64,000 nucleotides of DNA from Eriocheir sinensis. Taxonomy: Eukaryota > Arthropoda > Malacostraca > Decapoda > Varunidae. The stretch lies in NCBI RefSeq assembly GCF_024679095.1, contig NC_066516.1, positions 21,406,035-21,470,034 on the forward strand. The letters run 5' to 3'. Shown in pieces: positions 45,055 through 56,819 of this stretch; positions within the stretch are counted from its first letter, which is position 1, and the number at the start of each line of letters is the position of its first letter. Under the pieces are notes generated by a model, which ran no database searches, had not been told where the DNA came from, and worked only from the letters and a program-made list of their open reading frames with translations. The position numbers and the translations under genes are program-made.

Positions 45055-45385
45055 AGAAAAAGAGAAAATGAAGAAAGAAAGACTACACACAGAACTACAC
45101 AGAAAAAGAAAAAGAGAAAATTAAGAAAGAAAGACTACACAGAGAACTACACAGAAAGAGAAAAAGAGAAAATGAAGAAAGAAAGACTACACACAGAACT
45201 ACACAGAAAGAGAAAAAGAGAAAATGAAGAAAGAAAGACTACACACAGAACTACACAGAAAGAGAAAAAGAGAAAATGAAGAAAGAAAGACTACACACAG
45301 AACTACACAGAAAGAGAAAAAGAGAAAATGAAGAAAGAAAGACTACACACAGAACTACACAGAAAGAGAAAAAGAGAAAATAAAT
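45055..45385. repeat. 52-bp tandem array
   Basis: GACTACACACAGAACTACAC starts at 45081, 45133, 45185, 45237, 45289 and 45341, exactly 52 bp apart. The rest of the unit is AGAAAGAGAAAAAGAGAAAA and TGAAGAAAGAAA. Copies are nearly identical, which suggests recent expansion. Confidence 0.97.
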
Positions 45386-45768
45386 GAATGAGGAAAGAAA
45401 GAGGAAGACGATACTGATCTCACATACAAATATCAACAAAAAGAAAGAGAAAGATACAGAGCAGTGCTGCCAGATTGTCGTACTCACTCTTATATTTCCC
45501 GATTTCGTGCCCCAAAACTGTCCCCTCCACCCGGATAGCTAGATTCATTTATAGCCATCGTTGAAATGGTGAATTACTGATCTGTTTATTTTCTTGCAGT
45601 AGTTGTGGGTCAGAAGCCGAAAAATACGATGCTTGGAGTACGATAATCTGGCAACGCTGATACAGAGACACAGATGCATGCAGAAATTGGGACAAACCGA
45701 TACAACACATACATACGATACATAGGCAGGCTGATATACACGCTAGGACAAACAAACCTTTAGAGAAA

Positions 45769-45790
45769 CACACACACACACACACACACA
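45769..45790. repeat. Short (CA)n
   Basis: CA run. The flanks 45390-45768 and 45800-46140 are A-rich mixed sequence, with a GACA run at 45864-45880 and no gene. Confidence 0.95.
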
Positions 45791-46159
45791 CAGACCGCCA
45801 GCACTCCATCCCCACCAAAAAAAAGGTAAAGTGGCACATCAGAAAATGCAGACGGGTCGCGGGACAGACAGACAGACAGACGCACCAAAGAAAGGAAGAA
45901 AGTAACTGGCTCACCGGGAGACGGATGTGTGGGAGAGATTTTATTCACAAAGGAAAGAAAGAGAGAGAAAAACTAAATGGCGTCGGAGGCACAAAAAAAA
46001 AGGAGTTAAGAAGAGGAAGTTGTCATTAGGAAACTGGTGTAAGGAAAAAAAGAATAGGAAGATATAAGAGGACAAGAAAGGAAGACGAAGATGAACTGTC
46101 GTAAAAAAATAAAGAGGAAAAACAGAATGCGACAGAGACAAAGGAAGTGTTAAAAGAAT

Positions 46160-46448
46160 CCGTCATCATCATCATCATCAACATCAGAAGAAGAAGATTT
46201 ACGAAAGAGAAAGAAAAAAAAAGGAAAAAAAAAGAAAAATAGGAGGAGAAAAAGAGGAAAAAAGAAAAAGATAAACACGTATATCAGCACCAGGGGAAGA
46301 CGAGAAGATGCGTACATAAGAAAAAAAAGAAAAAAACGTAAAAAAGAAAAAAAAAAAAGATGCAGACTGAATGAAGAGGACGCGAAGCAAGAAATGGTAA
46401 ATGATGATCACCGAGAAGACAGACAGACAGACAGACAGACAAAAAGAC

Positions 46449-46500
<52 letters not shown>

Positions 46501-46576
46501 TAAAAGGGGACAACACCAACATTACCGTGACTGATTAGGAGGAGGAAGAGGAGGAGGAGGAGGAGGAGGAGGAGGA
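46160..46576. repeat. (ATC)n, A-rich tract, (GACA)n, (GA)n, (GGA)n
   Basis: ATC triplets at 46161-46182, A-rich GAAAAAAA text to 46370, GACA at 46419-46441, GA at 46450-46498 and GGA at 46539-46575. Confidence 0.92.
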
Positions 46577-46700
46577 TGGAAAATGGGGAAAGCGTTGTGG
46601 AAATATAGGACAGGGAAGGGAAAGTTTTGGGGGGCTGACCACGTGACCTCCAGGGGTGAAGGGTTAAGGGTGGGCAGCGGGCATGGAGGTGAGGGTCAAG

Positions 46701-46880
<180 letters not shown>

Positions 46881-47029
46881 TCAATAAACACGTGGGTGAG
46901 CAGTGCAATAAAGCCTCAAGCCTTACCTGGGCAGCGGAACAAAAGGTGAATCTGGTTGTAGTACTTAATTAAACACAGGTAGATAGTCCCTCCACACACT
47001 CGCCCACTCACCTGTAGAGCGAAATGCAT

Positions 47030-47640
47030 AAAGCTTGAATACATCGAACGTTAGTCGTTATTCACTGTTTATTTCTAAAAGCGTCCCTAACGTTGGTTGG
47101 TTACTATTTATATCAAGGTCGTTTCTATGAGTTTCTATAAGCATATCGATCATTCGTGTTAATTCTCTATTGAAATTATGTTCCCTTCTGTGTCATTCTA
47201 AAGGCATATCAAACGTTGGTCTAAGTTCGCTTTTTAAGTCATGATCCTCTATATGTATTTCTGAAGGCTTATGGAACGCTGGTCTAATTCACTTAAACTT
47301 ATTTATATCTCATTCCCTTCTAAGTATTTGTAAAAGAGCATATCGAACATTAATTTAACTACGCTACTGCAATCATGTTCCCTTTTGTGTATTTCTGAAA
47401 GCATATCGAGGTTGGTCAAAAATCCCTCTTAAAATCATGCTTCTTTCTATGTATTTCTAAAGGCATATCGATGGCTGGTATTAGTTAACTGTTTACGATC
47501 ATGCTTCCTTCTGTGTATTTCTGAAAGAGGTAAAGAGAAGGAGCAAGGAGGTCCAGGTATTAGTTCACTGTTTTGAATCATACTTCCTTCTGTGTATTTC
47601 TGAAAGAGGTAAAGAGAAGGAGCAAGGAGGTCCAGGTCTG
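47030..47640. repeat. Degenerate 60-80 bp tandem repeats with a recent 79-bp duplication
   Basis: Units contain TGTATTTCTGAAAG, CATATCGAACGTTGGT and ATCATGTTCCCTTC with high divergence. At the right end a 79-bp segment with CTTCCTTCTGTGTATTTCTG and GAGCAAGGAGGTCCAGGT is present twice (47504-47558 and 47583-47637) with no visible change. Confidence 0.85.
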
Positions 47641-47789
47641 CGCCGGGGCATCAAGGAGCAAACAGATACACAAGGAAAGACTCGCAAAAACAAAGCCTCC
47701 GAGAGCAAACGAGTCTCGCGCATTTCCTTTCCCAGCGAATATTTCACGTTCCCGAGGTGAGCTTGTGCGTCCAGGGCCAAGCCTCTCCT

Positions 47790-48470
47790 TCCTCCTCTAC
47801 CTCCTCCTACTCCTCCTCCTCTGTGCTCTCCTCCGTGCAACCTCCCCCCCAAAACACCCACCTCCCACACACACCCACACACACACATGAACACCCACAC
47901 CCACGCTCTCTACTCCCTTCTCCCCCCTCCTCCTCCACCACCTCCAACATCCCCCTAAATCCATGGTGGCTCAGCTTCACCCCCCACCTCCCCCGCCTCC
48001 CCACCTCTCCTCCCTCCCCCCCACCCCCCTTCCAGCATTACCAAACACGCCGCCCACGTAAGCTTCCGTCCCTCCTCCCCTCTCCTCCCCCCTCTCTCCC
48101 TCCCACGCAATCCCTCCCAGTCATCTCACGGCTTTCCTATCATCTCCATTCTTCCTCCCTATATGTAGAGCATCCATCCCCTGCCTTCCCTTTGCCGCTC
48201 CCCCCCCCCCCTCCCCCTATTGTCTCTACTTTCCATTCCCCACACACTCCTTCCTTCACTCCTACACGAATCCTCTCATCCTCCCAGCTCTCCCCATTTC
48301 CTATTCTTTCATCTACTCCTCCTTTCCAACTCCACACCAGCAATTTCTCCTCTCCCTTCAAATTTCTCTTCTTCACCTCACGTCATAGCTTTCCCCCTCC
48401 CCTCCACTCCCCTCCTCCTCCTCCTCCTCCCCTCCTCTATTCTCCCTCCACTACTCTACATTTTCCCTTA
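47790..48470. repeat. C/T-rich block
   Basis: CTC triplets, CCCCCC runs and CTCCTCCCC text with a short CA run near 47866-47887. The proline- and serine-rich frames are artefacts. Confidence 0.8.
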
Positions 48471-48479
48471 TGTCTTTCT

Positions 48480-48615
48480 ACCTGACAAATACAGACATAT
48501 ACAAATATACACACGCAGACACCCAGGCATACATACATACGTAGACAGACGGATATTATAGAAAAGCAGACATATACAGACACAGACAGACGTACATACA
48601 GACAGACAGACTCCC
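48480..48615. repeat. Degenerate (ACAG/ACAT)n
   Basis: ACAGACATATACA, ATACATACATACGTAGACAG and GACAGACAGAC motifs. Confidence 0.8.
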
Positions 48616-48899
48616 TCCAGGCTCCAGACCGTAATAATGTGTTCCAAGCAGCACCTTGCAAACTTTTAATGACTCGCAAACTCCATCACGTTCCCTGATT
48701 AACACACGAACCGCTGCTCTTCCTCCTCCTCTTCTTCCTACTCCTCCTTCTCCTCCTCCTCCTCCTCCTCTTCTTCTCCTCCCAGCAGTCACGACAATGA
48801 ATGATTCGTCTCCTGATTAATTTCTGGAACGCGGACGATTGGAGGAGACTTTTGGAGTACACGATTTGTTGGGTTTCTTTTATTAATATATTTTCTTTA

Positions 48900-49190
48900 C
48901 TTCAGCAATCTTGTTCCTCTTCTTCTTAGGTATTTGTTATGAGTCCTCCTCCCTCTCCTCAGCCCCTCCGTCTCCATCCTCTTCCCTCCCTCTCAACACC
49001 TTCTTCTCCCTCCTCATATCTCCCTCTTCCTCCTCTTCCTTCCCTTGTTCCTCATTTTCACAGGTATTTGTTATGAGTCTTCTTCCCTCTCAGCCCCTCC
49101 CTCTCCCTCCTTTTTACTCCCTCTTCCCCTTCTTCCCTTCCTCCTCCTCCTCTCCACTCCCTCTCCCTCCTTCTCCCTCCTGCACTGTAT
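48900..49190. repeat. 134-bp tandem duplication
   Basis: AGGTATTTGTTATGAGTC occurs at 48928 and 49062. Each copy is followed by TCAGCCCCTCCSTCTCC and CTC-rich sequence. A CTC array precedes it at 48720-48782. Confidence 0.88.
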
Positions 49191-49468
49191 TATTAAAAGT
49201 CCTGAGCTAATGTTGAAGGCAAGGCAGGATTTAACTTCATTACCACATATGTTGCCTTAAGAAAAACGTAATGAATAAGTGAAATTGTTACGTAATTCAC
49301 AGGTAAGACACATTGAATAGGACACATTACAGGTTCTCTTCTCCTCCAGATACATGTTATTAAACTCCGTGGACTAGAAAATAAAGGAAGAGAAAAGTTA
49401 TGCCTTCAACGAAAAAATTACTTCGGCTCAAATTAAAATTCCTATTCAGTGGAGAATATCTGGGGCAG

Positions 49469-49472
<4 letters not shown>

Positions 49473-49552
<80 letters not shown>

Positions 49553-49791
49553 CTCCTTCCTTCCTTCCTTTGATTTTCTTTTAATTTCGTTATCTTTCAC
49601 ATTCCTTCTTATCGATCATCTCTTTCGCTTTCACTGTCCTCCTCCCCCCCCCCCTCTCTCTCTCTCATCATCTTTATATCCTTCCTCCCTTGTTATTCCC
49701 TCCCTGTCATGCTCCTCTAACCTTCTCCGACCTCCACTTCCTCATCATCACTCCACTCTCCACTACATTTTTCCTTCCTACGAGTCATTTG

Positions 49792-49859
<68 letters not shown>
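49473..49859. repeat. Two (CT)n arrays with C/T-rich spacer
   Basis: CT at 49473-49547 and 49795-49859. The spacer is C/T-rich. Confidence 0.97.
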
Positions 49860-49862
<3 letters not shown>

Positions 49863-50269
49863 TCCTCGTTCCCCGCCTCCTCTTCCTCGTTCTTCTCTCC
49901 TCCTCGCCTTGCATTTCTTTTACGTCTGTCTGTCATCCATTGTATCTCGTTTCTGTAATTCTGTCCTGCATTTTCTCACTTATCTTTTTCCTTAGTCCGT
50001 TTTCTTCTTGTGGTTGTCTCCTTTTCCTCGTTCTCCTCCTCCTCCTCCTTCTCCTCGTCGTGGTGGTGATGTAAGTGCTGATGTCAAGAGGAGTCAAGGT
50101 CAACCTCCAAGAGTCTTAAGTTCCTGTTCTTGTCTTACTTTATTTTTTTTGCCGCCGTCGTTTTGTTCTCCACATTCTTGGGTTTACTGTTATTCTTCCT
50201 TCTGTTACACTTGTGCTTTTGTTTGTTGCGCCGTGATGTATATTGTTGTCTTTTCTCCCTCCCTTGACA

Positions 50270-50270
<1 letters not shown>

Positions 50271-50351
<81 letters not shown>
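50271..50351. repeat. (GT)n microsatellite, 81 bp
   Basis: Pure GT run. Confidence 0.98.
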
Positions 50352-50353
<2 letters not shown>

Positions 50354-50467
50354 CCTTTTCTTCCATTTCTTCGTCTCCTCATCTACTAACCTTCCCATCC
50401 CTTCCTTTTCCTCTCCCCTATTTTTTTACCTTCCCTTTCCCTTTGCTTTTCGTTACTTTCCTTCCAT

Positions 50468-50948
50468 TTGTGTGTGGGAGAGGGGGAGTTGTGTGTGGAG
50501 GGGAGTTGTGTGGGGAGGAGGGTTGTGTGTGGGGAGGGGAGTTGTGTGGGGAGGGGGTTGTGTGGGGGAGGGGTTGTGTGTGGGGAGGGAGTTGTGTGTG
50601 GGGAGGGGAGTTGTGTGTGGGGAGGGTTGTGTGTGGGGAGGGTTGTGTGTGGGGAGGGGGTTGTGTGTGGGGAGGGGGTTGTGTGTGGGGAGGGAGTTGT
50701 GTGTGGGGAGGGGGGTTGTGTGTGGGGAGGGTTGTGTGTGGGGAGGGGTTGTGTGTGGGGGAGGGGGAGTTGTGTGTGGGGAGGGTTGTGTGGGGAGGGG
50801 TTGTGTGTGGGGAGGGGTTGTGTGGGGGGGAGTGTGTGGGGGAGGGGGGGTTGTGTGTGGGGGAGGGGGAGTTGTGTGGGGGGAGGGGGAGTTGTGTGGG
50901 GGGGAGGGGGGGTTGTGTGTGGGGGAGGGGGAGTTGTGTGTGGGAGGG
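50468..50948. repeat. G-rich 17-21 bp minisatellite
   Basis: Roughly 27 units of GTTGTGTGTGGGGAGGGG with varying G-run lengths and occasional insertions. Frames of 180-350 codons run through it on both strands, but their peptides are just the repeat. Confidence 0.95.
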
Positions 50949-51005
<57 letters not shown>

Positions 51006-51079
51006 ACATTTTTATTGCACCGACATAAACATACCGAAGACAAGCAGAAAAAAAGTGAAATATTCATCATGACTGAAAT

Positions 51080-51136
<57 letters not shown>
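50949..51136. repeat. (GT)n ... (CA)n inverted pair
   Basis: GT at 50949-51004 and CA at 51084-51136 with about 80 bp between. The GT run grows directly out of the preceding minisatellite. Confidence 0.97.
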
Positions 51137-51142
<6 letters not shown>

Positions 51143-51639
51143 GAATGACACATGTATAAGAAAGAAATATCGCATATGTATATATTTGTCGAACATAAAC
51201 AGACGCCCGCCAATATTTTTTTTTTTTTTTGCATTCCACACAAGTTGTCGTAACCACCACCACCACCACCACTAACAACACCACCAGCAACTAAAAACAA
51301 AGATGAAAACAACTACGAGGAGAATTTGCCAAACATCTGTCACTTGGCACACAATTCGACCAACACAAGACAAACAAATAAATGAATACATAAACAAAAA
51401 TATAAAAAAAAATTTGACCTTGATAAAACTAGACTATTCAGCTCACAATGCCATGCTGATTTTCGTTCCCTATTTCCGACAGCACTTCGCAAACTCAAGA
51501 AGGAAGGAAGGAAAGAAAGAAGGAAAGAAAGAAAAACCGCCATTATAAAAGTGGCCTTGGGGAATCTGTAAGCGAGGAGGGCGGAAAGAAAAAAAAATCT
51601 CTTAAAAGGAAATCCCGATGAGAAGGGCGGACGGTATGG

Positions 51640-51840
51640 TGAATAGAGGAGAGGCGGGAAGGGAGGTGGAAGAGGAGATGGGAGAGAGATGGATGGATGG
51701 ATATGGCTTGGAAAGGGGGGAGAAGGGAGAGGAAGGAGGAGGAGGAGATGTGAAGATGAACGGATAATGGTCGGGTTGGGGTGAGGGAGAGGAGGAAAGG
51801 GAGGAAACGAGAGGGTAATGGAGGAATGATGTATGTGGAG
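51640..51840. repeat. G-rich purine block
   Basis: GGAGAGG, GATGGATGGATGG and GGGGAGAAGGG motifs. No gene is seen in 51140-51640, which is A-rich and mixed. Confidence 0.75.
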
Positions 51841-52080
51841 GGAAGGGTTGTTGATGTTGATGAAGTTGATGATGTTGTTGATGTTGATGTTACAGTTGAT
51901 TTTGTTGTTGTTGCTGCTTGGATGCGATATCAATGTTTTACGGTTGTTATTATCGTTGTTGCAGTCGTTAAATGTTTTTGGCACATACTTTTTTATAATG
52001 GTGCTGATGGCTGTGTTGGCAGTAGTTAATGTCGTTGTTGTCATCATTGTTTTGTTGTTCTTTGCTGTAGTCTACATTAG
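51840..52080. repeat. GTTGAT-rich degenerate triplet stretch
   Basis: GTTGATGTTGATGAAGTTGA and TTGTTGTTGCTG-type triplets, decaying rightwards. Confidence 0.78.
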
Positions 52081-52301
52081 CGTGAGAGAGAGGGGACATT
52101 CCTTGGACCACCTGCGTCGTGACATCAATATTTCTACGTTAATGTAGGGTGAGGAGGAAGGCCCCTGCCAACCTTGCGGCGGCGGGGAGGGGTGAGGGTG
52201 GCGGGGTGGGGGTGGCGGGGGCGACGACCTGAGTTATGCAAGGCAGAGCGCGGCTTTTTGTGGCGCTTCCTTGCCGATGTGGGCCGCTGAAGGAACAGAA
52301 T

Positions 52302-52610
<309 letters not shown>

Positions 52611-52888
52611 CAATAATATAGAAATTCCAATTATCATTATTTGTGATTATTATTTTGACAATTATCTTTTATATGGTTCTTATTTCGTTTGGCTGACTGT
52701 TGGCAAGGAATGTGACACAGTTTTCAATGCCAGAAACAAATAGTAGTAAACAAAACACATTAACGGCATTTTTCCCCTCGTAACAGGCGAGCGTAAAGTA
52801 ATACCCGGGAAGCAAAACAAATTTGTACTATTCCATTTATGAAAAGTTTCGTCACGCACAACAACAACAGCCACCCAGCGATAAAGGC

Positions 52889-52918
52889 TATAAATGGGTA
52901 AATGGCCGGGCTATTTAC
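52889..52918 (+). promoter_or_regulatory. TATA-like box next to a 21-bp palindrome
   Basis: TATAAAT at 52889-52895 is followed at once by GTAAATGGCC (52898-52907), one G, and GGCTATTTAC (52909-52918), an inverted repeat with a single mismatch. The surrounding 52610-53040 is low-repeat sequence without an open frame I recognise. Promoter function is only a possibility. Confidence 0.2.
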
Positions 52919-53094
52919 GCCCTCTCATCCAACCTTGTCATCCTTTTAAACACTTTCTTCCTCCACCAGACCTACACGCCTTTTTATGTGGCGACGAGGC
53001 GTAGAGTTCGTTGGGTTAGGCGGAGAGAAAGGTAACACAAGGTTATAGAGAGAGCGAGAGAGTACCGGCCCACCAGAGAGAGAGGAGTCGGGGC

Positions 53095-53225
53095 AGGTGA
53101 AGGGGACGGGTGAGTGGGGGGACGGGTGAAGAGGGGGACATGTGGAGGGGAGGGGGCAGGGGAAGGAGGGGGTCAAGTGAAGGAGGGGGGTCAAGTGAAG
53201 GGGAGGAAGGTGAGAGTGGGGCGGT
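53095..53225. repeat. G-rich purine block
   Basis: GGGGGACGGGTGA and GGAGGGGGTCAAGTGAAG units, each present about twice. Confidence 0.85.
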
Positions 53226-53479
53226 TACCTGATAGCGAGCAGATGATTGATGAAAAATAATGTGATGAGTCATGGAGAGGTAACCAGGTGTCCATGAGGA
53301 GGAGGAGGTGGAGGTGGAGGAAGAGGGAGAGGTAAAATATATGAAAAAAGAGGCAGGGAGAAAAGGATAAGGAGCTGGCGAAGGTGGGAGGATGAAGAGG
53401 AGAAAAAAAGCGATAGAAAAGGGGGGAAACTGAGAAAAGAAAAGGAGAATGTAATGAAAAGTAGGGTGGGGAGAATGAA

Positions 53480-53990
53480 CAAGGAAAACGAGAAAAAAAT
53501 ATGGAGGAGAGGCAGATGGACGAAATAAAAAAAGGAAGGTAAGAAGAGGAAAAGGAACTAGAAAAACGAGAAAAAAATATGGAGGAGAGGAAAAGAAAGA
53601 GGAAAAGGAACAAGAAAAACGAGAAAAAAATATGGAGGAGAGGAAAAGGAAGAGGAAAAGGAACAAGAAAAACGAGAAAAAATATGGAGAAGGAAAAGAA
53701 GAGGCAGAAGGACGATATAAAAAAGGAAAGTAAGAAGAGGAAAAGGAACAAGAAAAACGAGAAAAAATATGGAGGAGAGGAAAAGAAAGAGGAAAAGGAA
53801 CTAGAAAAACGAGAAAAAAATATGGAGGAGAGGAAAAGAAAGAGGAAAAGGAACAAGAAAAACGAGAAAAAATATGGAGAAGGAGAAGGAGAGGCAGAAG
53901 GATGATAAAAACAAGGAAAGTAAGAAGAGGAAAAGGAACAAGAAAAACGAGAAAAAAAACATGGAGTAGGAGAGGCAGATAAACGAAGAA
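53480..53990. repeat. Higher-order purine array, units 53/53/85 bp
   Basis: The ACGAGAAAA anchor (GAG) lies at 53490, 53568, 53621, 53674, 53759, 53811, 53864 and 53949, giving steps of 78, 53, 53, 85, 52, 53 and 85. The long step contains GGCAGAAGGACGATATAAAA and AGTAAGAAGAGG. Minus-strand frames of over 300 codons through here are phenylalanine- and leucine-rich shadows. Confidence 0.95.
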
Positions 53991-54234
53991 TTGACAGAGG
54001 AGGAAGAAGAGGAGGAGGAAGAAGAGGAAGAGGAGTAGGAGGAGAAAGACAAAGGTGATAGAGAAATGAATCAATCGATGGGTGAATGCTGAAGACCCAA
54101 GTCACCACAACACTGTAGCACCCCATCACCTCAACTTCCTCTCCCTCCCCCCCCCCCCTTTCACTCCCTCGTCCCTCCCCCCCCCGGAATGTGAGGAATG
54201 TGTGGTTATGAGAGATGAGTCAATGCATGGCTGG

Positions 54235-54237
<3 letters not shown>

Positions 54238-54284
<47 letters not shown>

Positions 54285-54342
54285 CTTCGAGTGAGAATAG
54301 AAAAGGGAGAGTGAATACCTACATACGTCTTAGGCTACGCGC

Positions 54343-54394
<52 letters not shown>
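54238..54394. repeat. (GT)n ... (CA)n inverted pair
   Basis: GT at 54238-54282 and CA at 54344-54394 with about 61 bp between. Confidence 0.97.
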
Positions 54395-54395
<1 letters not shown>

Positions 54396-54439
54396 GAAAA
54401 CAAATACTTATGATGAAAATATTGATATACTATAGACAC

Positions 54440-54597
54440 CACTTACTACTACTATTACTACTATTACTACAACTGCCCCTGCTACCATACTAATTTTTGT
54501 ACTACCTCTGCTACTAATATTGCTTCTGTCTTTAATCATTACCATTAATATGAATACTACCAATACTTTTTCTACTATTATATACTTTTATTACTAT

Positions 54598-54631
<34 letters not shown>

Positions 54632-54640
54632 GAAGATAAT
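54440..54640. repeat. (ACT)n triplet-rich stretch
   Basis: ACT/ATT triplets near 54440-54475 and a pure ACT run at 54600-54631. Confidence 0.9.
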
Positions 54641-54726
54641 GATAATAACAATAATTTTAATGACAATAACATACATTGACCTGAAACTAAAAATAACAAA
54701 AACAACAAGGGACCTCAACCTACGCA

Positions 54727-54729
<3 letters not shown>

Positions 54730-54796
<67 letters not shown>

Positions 54797-54888
54797 ACAC
54801 TATGTATAGGCCTATCGACGCACCCAATGACAGGGGACCACACAGACCCAGTGACCTCAGCAACACACACACGGGCGGCACTCCCCCA

Positions 54889-54937
<49 letters not shown>

Positions 54938-54969
54938 GTAAATAATCCCCAGTGGAAATGCGCAGGAGG

Positions 54970-55065
<96 letters not shown>

Positions 55066-55087
55066 CATACTGATGGCGAATGTCTGA

Positions 55088-55132
<45 letters not shown>
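54730..55132. repeat. (CT)n, (CT)n, (GA)n, (CA)n cluster
   Basis: CT at 54730-54793 and 54890-54935, GA at 54973-55061, CA at 55091-55132. The second CT and the GA array are complementary with a 37-bp spacer. Confidence 0.97.
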
Positions 55133-55136
<4 letters not shown>

Positions 55137-55184
55137 AAAGGGCAATGCGCAGGTCCGCCGTTATCCGCCCCTCCCACACGCGTG

Positions 55185-55500
55185 CCAGCCTCCCTCACCC
55201 CCCCTACCTGGCACCCCTCGGCCCTCCCCCCCTCAACCCCCCACTAGGAACCCCCCTTACGACCCCCCTGAACACTGGACAACGCAGGCGCTAGGAGGGG
55301 TGAGGGAGAACGAAGCACCCCACCCCCCTTTTAACCCCCCTCAGCCCTCCCATAGGCCTACTCTCCTCCCCTCCCTTGATGCCTTCTCCCCACACCCACA
55401 CTGCGTTGCCCTTGGTTCCACTTTCCGCTACATCCTTCCCCCACCCTCCCCACTCTTCTCCCCACTCCTCCCCTACGAAGAGGTCTATGCCCCTTCTCCC
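55185..55500. other. C-rich stretch, no gene seen
   Basis: Runs of C and CCCCTC text, with no array of regular period. Confidence 0.6.
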
Positions 55501-55544
55501 TGACCTTGCCTTGCGTAGCTATATGGGTTTGTAGCCGTCCGAGA

Positions 55545-56210
55545 GGGTGGGTGGGTGTGAGGCTGTTGTTTACGGGGCTGCTGGCTGTGTGGATGGGTTA
55601 AGTGAATGGCTGTGAGCGGTCTGTGAGGTTGGCTGTGACTGTTGGCTGAATGGCTGGATGACTGACTTTGTAGCTGGGTAACTGAATGGCTGTGATTAAC
55701 TGTGTGGTTGGCTGGGTGGCTGGTCGGTTGGGTGGGAGGTTGTTGGCTGTGTGGCTGGTGGATGCATAACTGACTGGCTGTGAGCTACGTGGCTATGTGG
55801 CATATTGAATAGCTGGCTGTATGGCTTCCTGTGCGGCCGACTAAGAGGCTGTTTGACTGGCAGGATGAGTGAATGAATGGCTGTGTGGCTGGGTGAGGGA
55901 TGAATGAGTGGGATGAATATTAATGAGTGACTTAGGAGTGAATGAAGGAGAGAGAAAACTGGTGTGAGAGAGTGAACGAGTGAGGGAGTGAATGGAGGAG
56001 ACAGTAGTAATGAGTGGGTGAAAGTGAGAGTGAATACGTCAATGAATGGCCATGCTTAAGACTGAATGAAGGATAGATAATTAAAGAGTGAGTGAATGAG
56101 TGAAGAATGAATGAGAGAGTAATACTGCGTGAAAGTGAGACTGAGTGAGTGAGTGAGAGTAAGGGACTGAGTGAGTGAATAATACATTAATGAATGGCCA
56201 TGAAAACGTG
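55545..56210. repeat. Degenerate GGCTGTGTGGCTGG / TGAATGAG tandem repeats
   Basis: The left half is built from GGCTG, TGGCTGTG and ACTGAATGGCTG words with a loose 4-bp rhythm. It grades near 55870 into TGAATGAATGG, GAGTGAATGAG and GAGTGAGTGAG words. No unit longer than about 12 bp is kept intact. Confidence 0.8.
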
Positions 56211-56319
56211 GGCAATGTGATGACACTGACAAGAAAGATGAGTTAGAGGAATGAAATTACTTAATATGTATGGCGAAACTTTCCTCCGCTGGGCTGTATA
56301 CGATTCCGATGTTAAAAAT

Positions 56320-56460
56320 GGATAAGGGAAAGAAAAGAATAAGAAAGGAAGAATGGGAAGAGGGAATGAAAGGAAGGGCAAAAAGAGAATAAAAGGAGGA
56401 AAAAGAGAAAAAGGAATGAATAAAAAGGAAAGAAGGGAGAAGAGAAGGGAGATAAGTATT
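56320..56460. repeat. A/G-rich GGAAAGAAAAG block
   Basis: Purine-rich degenerate repeat. 56480-56745 beyond it is C/T-rich with a short CA run at 56730-56745. Confidence 0.7.
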
Positions 56461-56819
56461 TTGATTAAGACGTAATATATTATAGTCCTCTCTCCCTCTC
56501 TCTTCCTCCCTCTCACTCCGCAGCGGCCCCAGAGACCTCCCGACCTTCACCTTCTCTCTCTCTATCTCCCCCTCCTTCCCTCCCTCCCTCTCTCCCTCTC
56601 TTTCACGTGGTCTTCATTTTCTTCCACCGGTTCCTCCTCCCTCATGGTTCTCCCTGACCTTCACCTCGCCAGCCCCGCCTCTCTCTCTCCCTCTCTTTCT
56701 CTCTCCCTCATGACCTGGCTCCCTCGCTCACACACACACACACACGCCTAAGATTTGTCCCTCAAGTTTTTGGGTACGAAATAAATTGCTGTCATGATTC
56801 TGCATAGTGACGATCTGCA

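Noticed and set aside
50008..51275. Long overlapping open frames (up to 354 codons) on both strands
   Set aside because: They translate the G-rich GTTGTGTGTGGGGAGGGG array and its GT/CA neighbours. The same repeat is open in several frames on both strands, which is a property of the repeat and not of a gene.
53043..54129. Two minus-strand frames of more than 300 codons, rich in phenylalanine and leucine, that look like membrane proteins
   Set aside because: They are the complement of the purine-only 53/85-bp array. Hydrophobicity follows from TTT, CTT and TTC codons.
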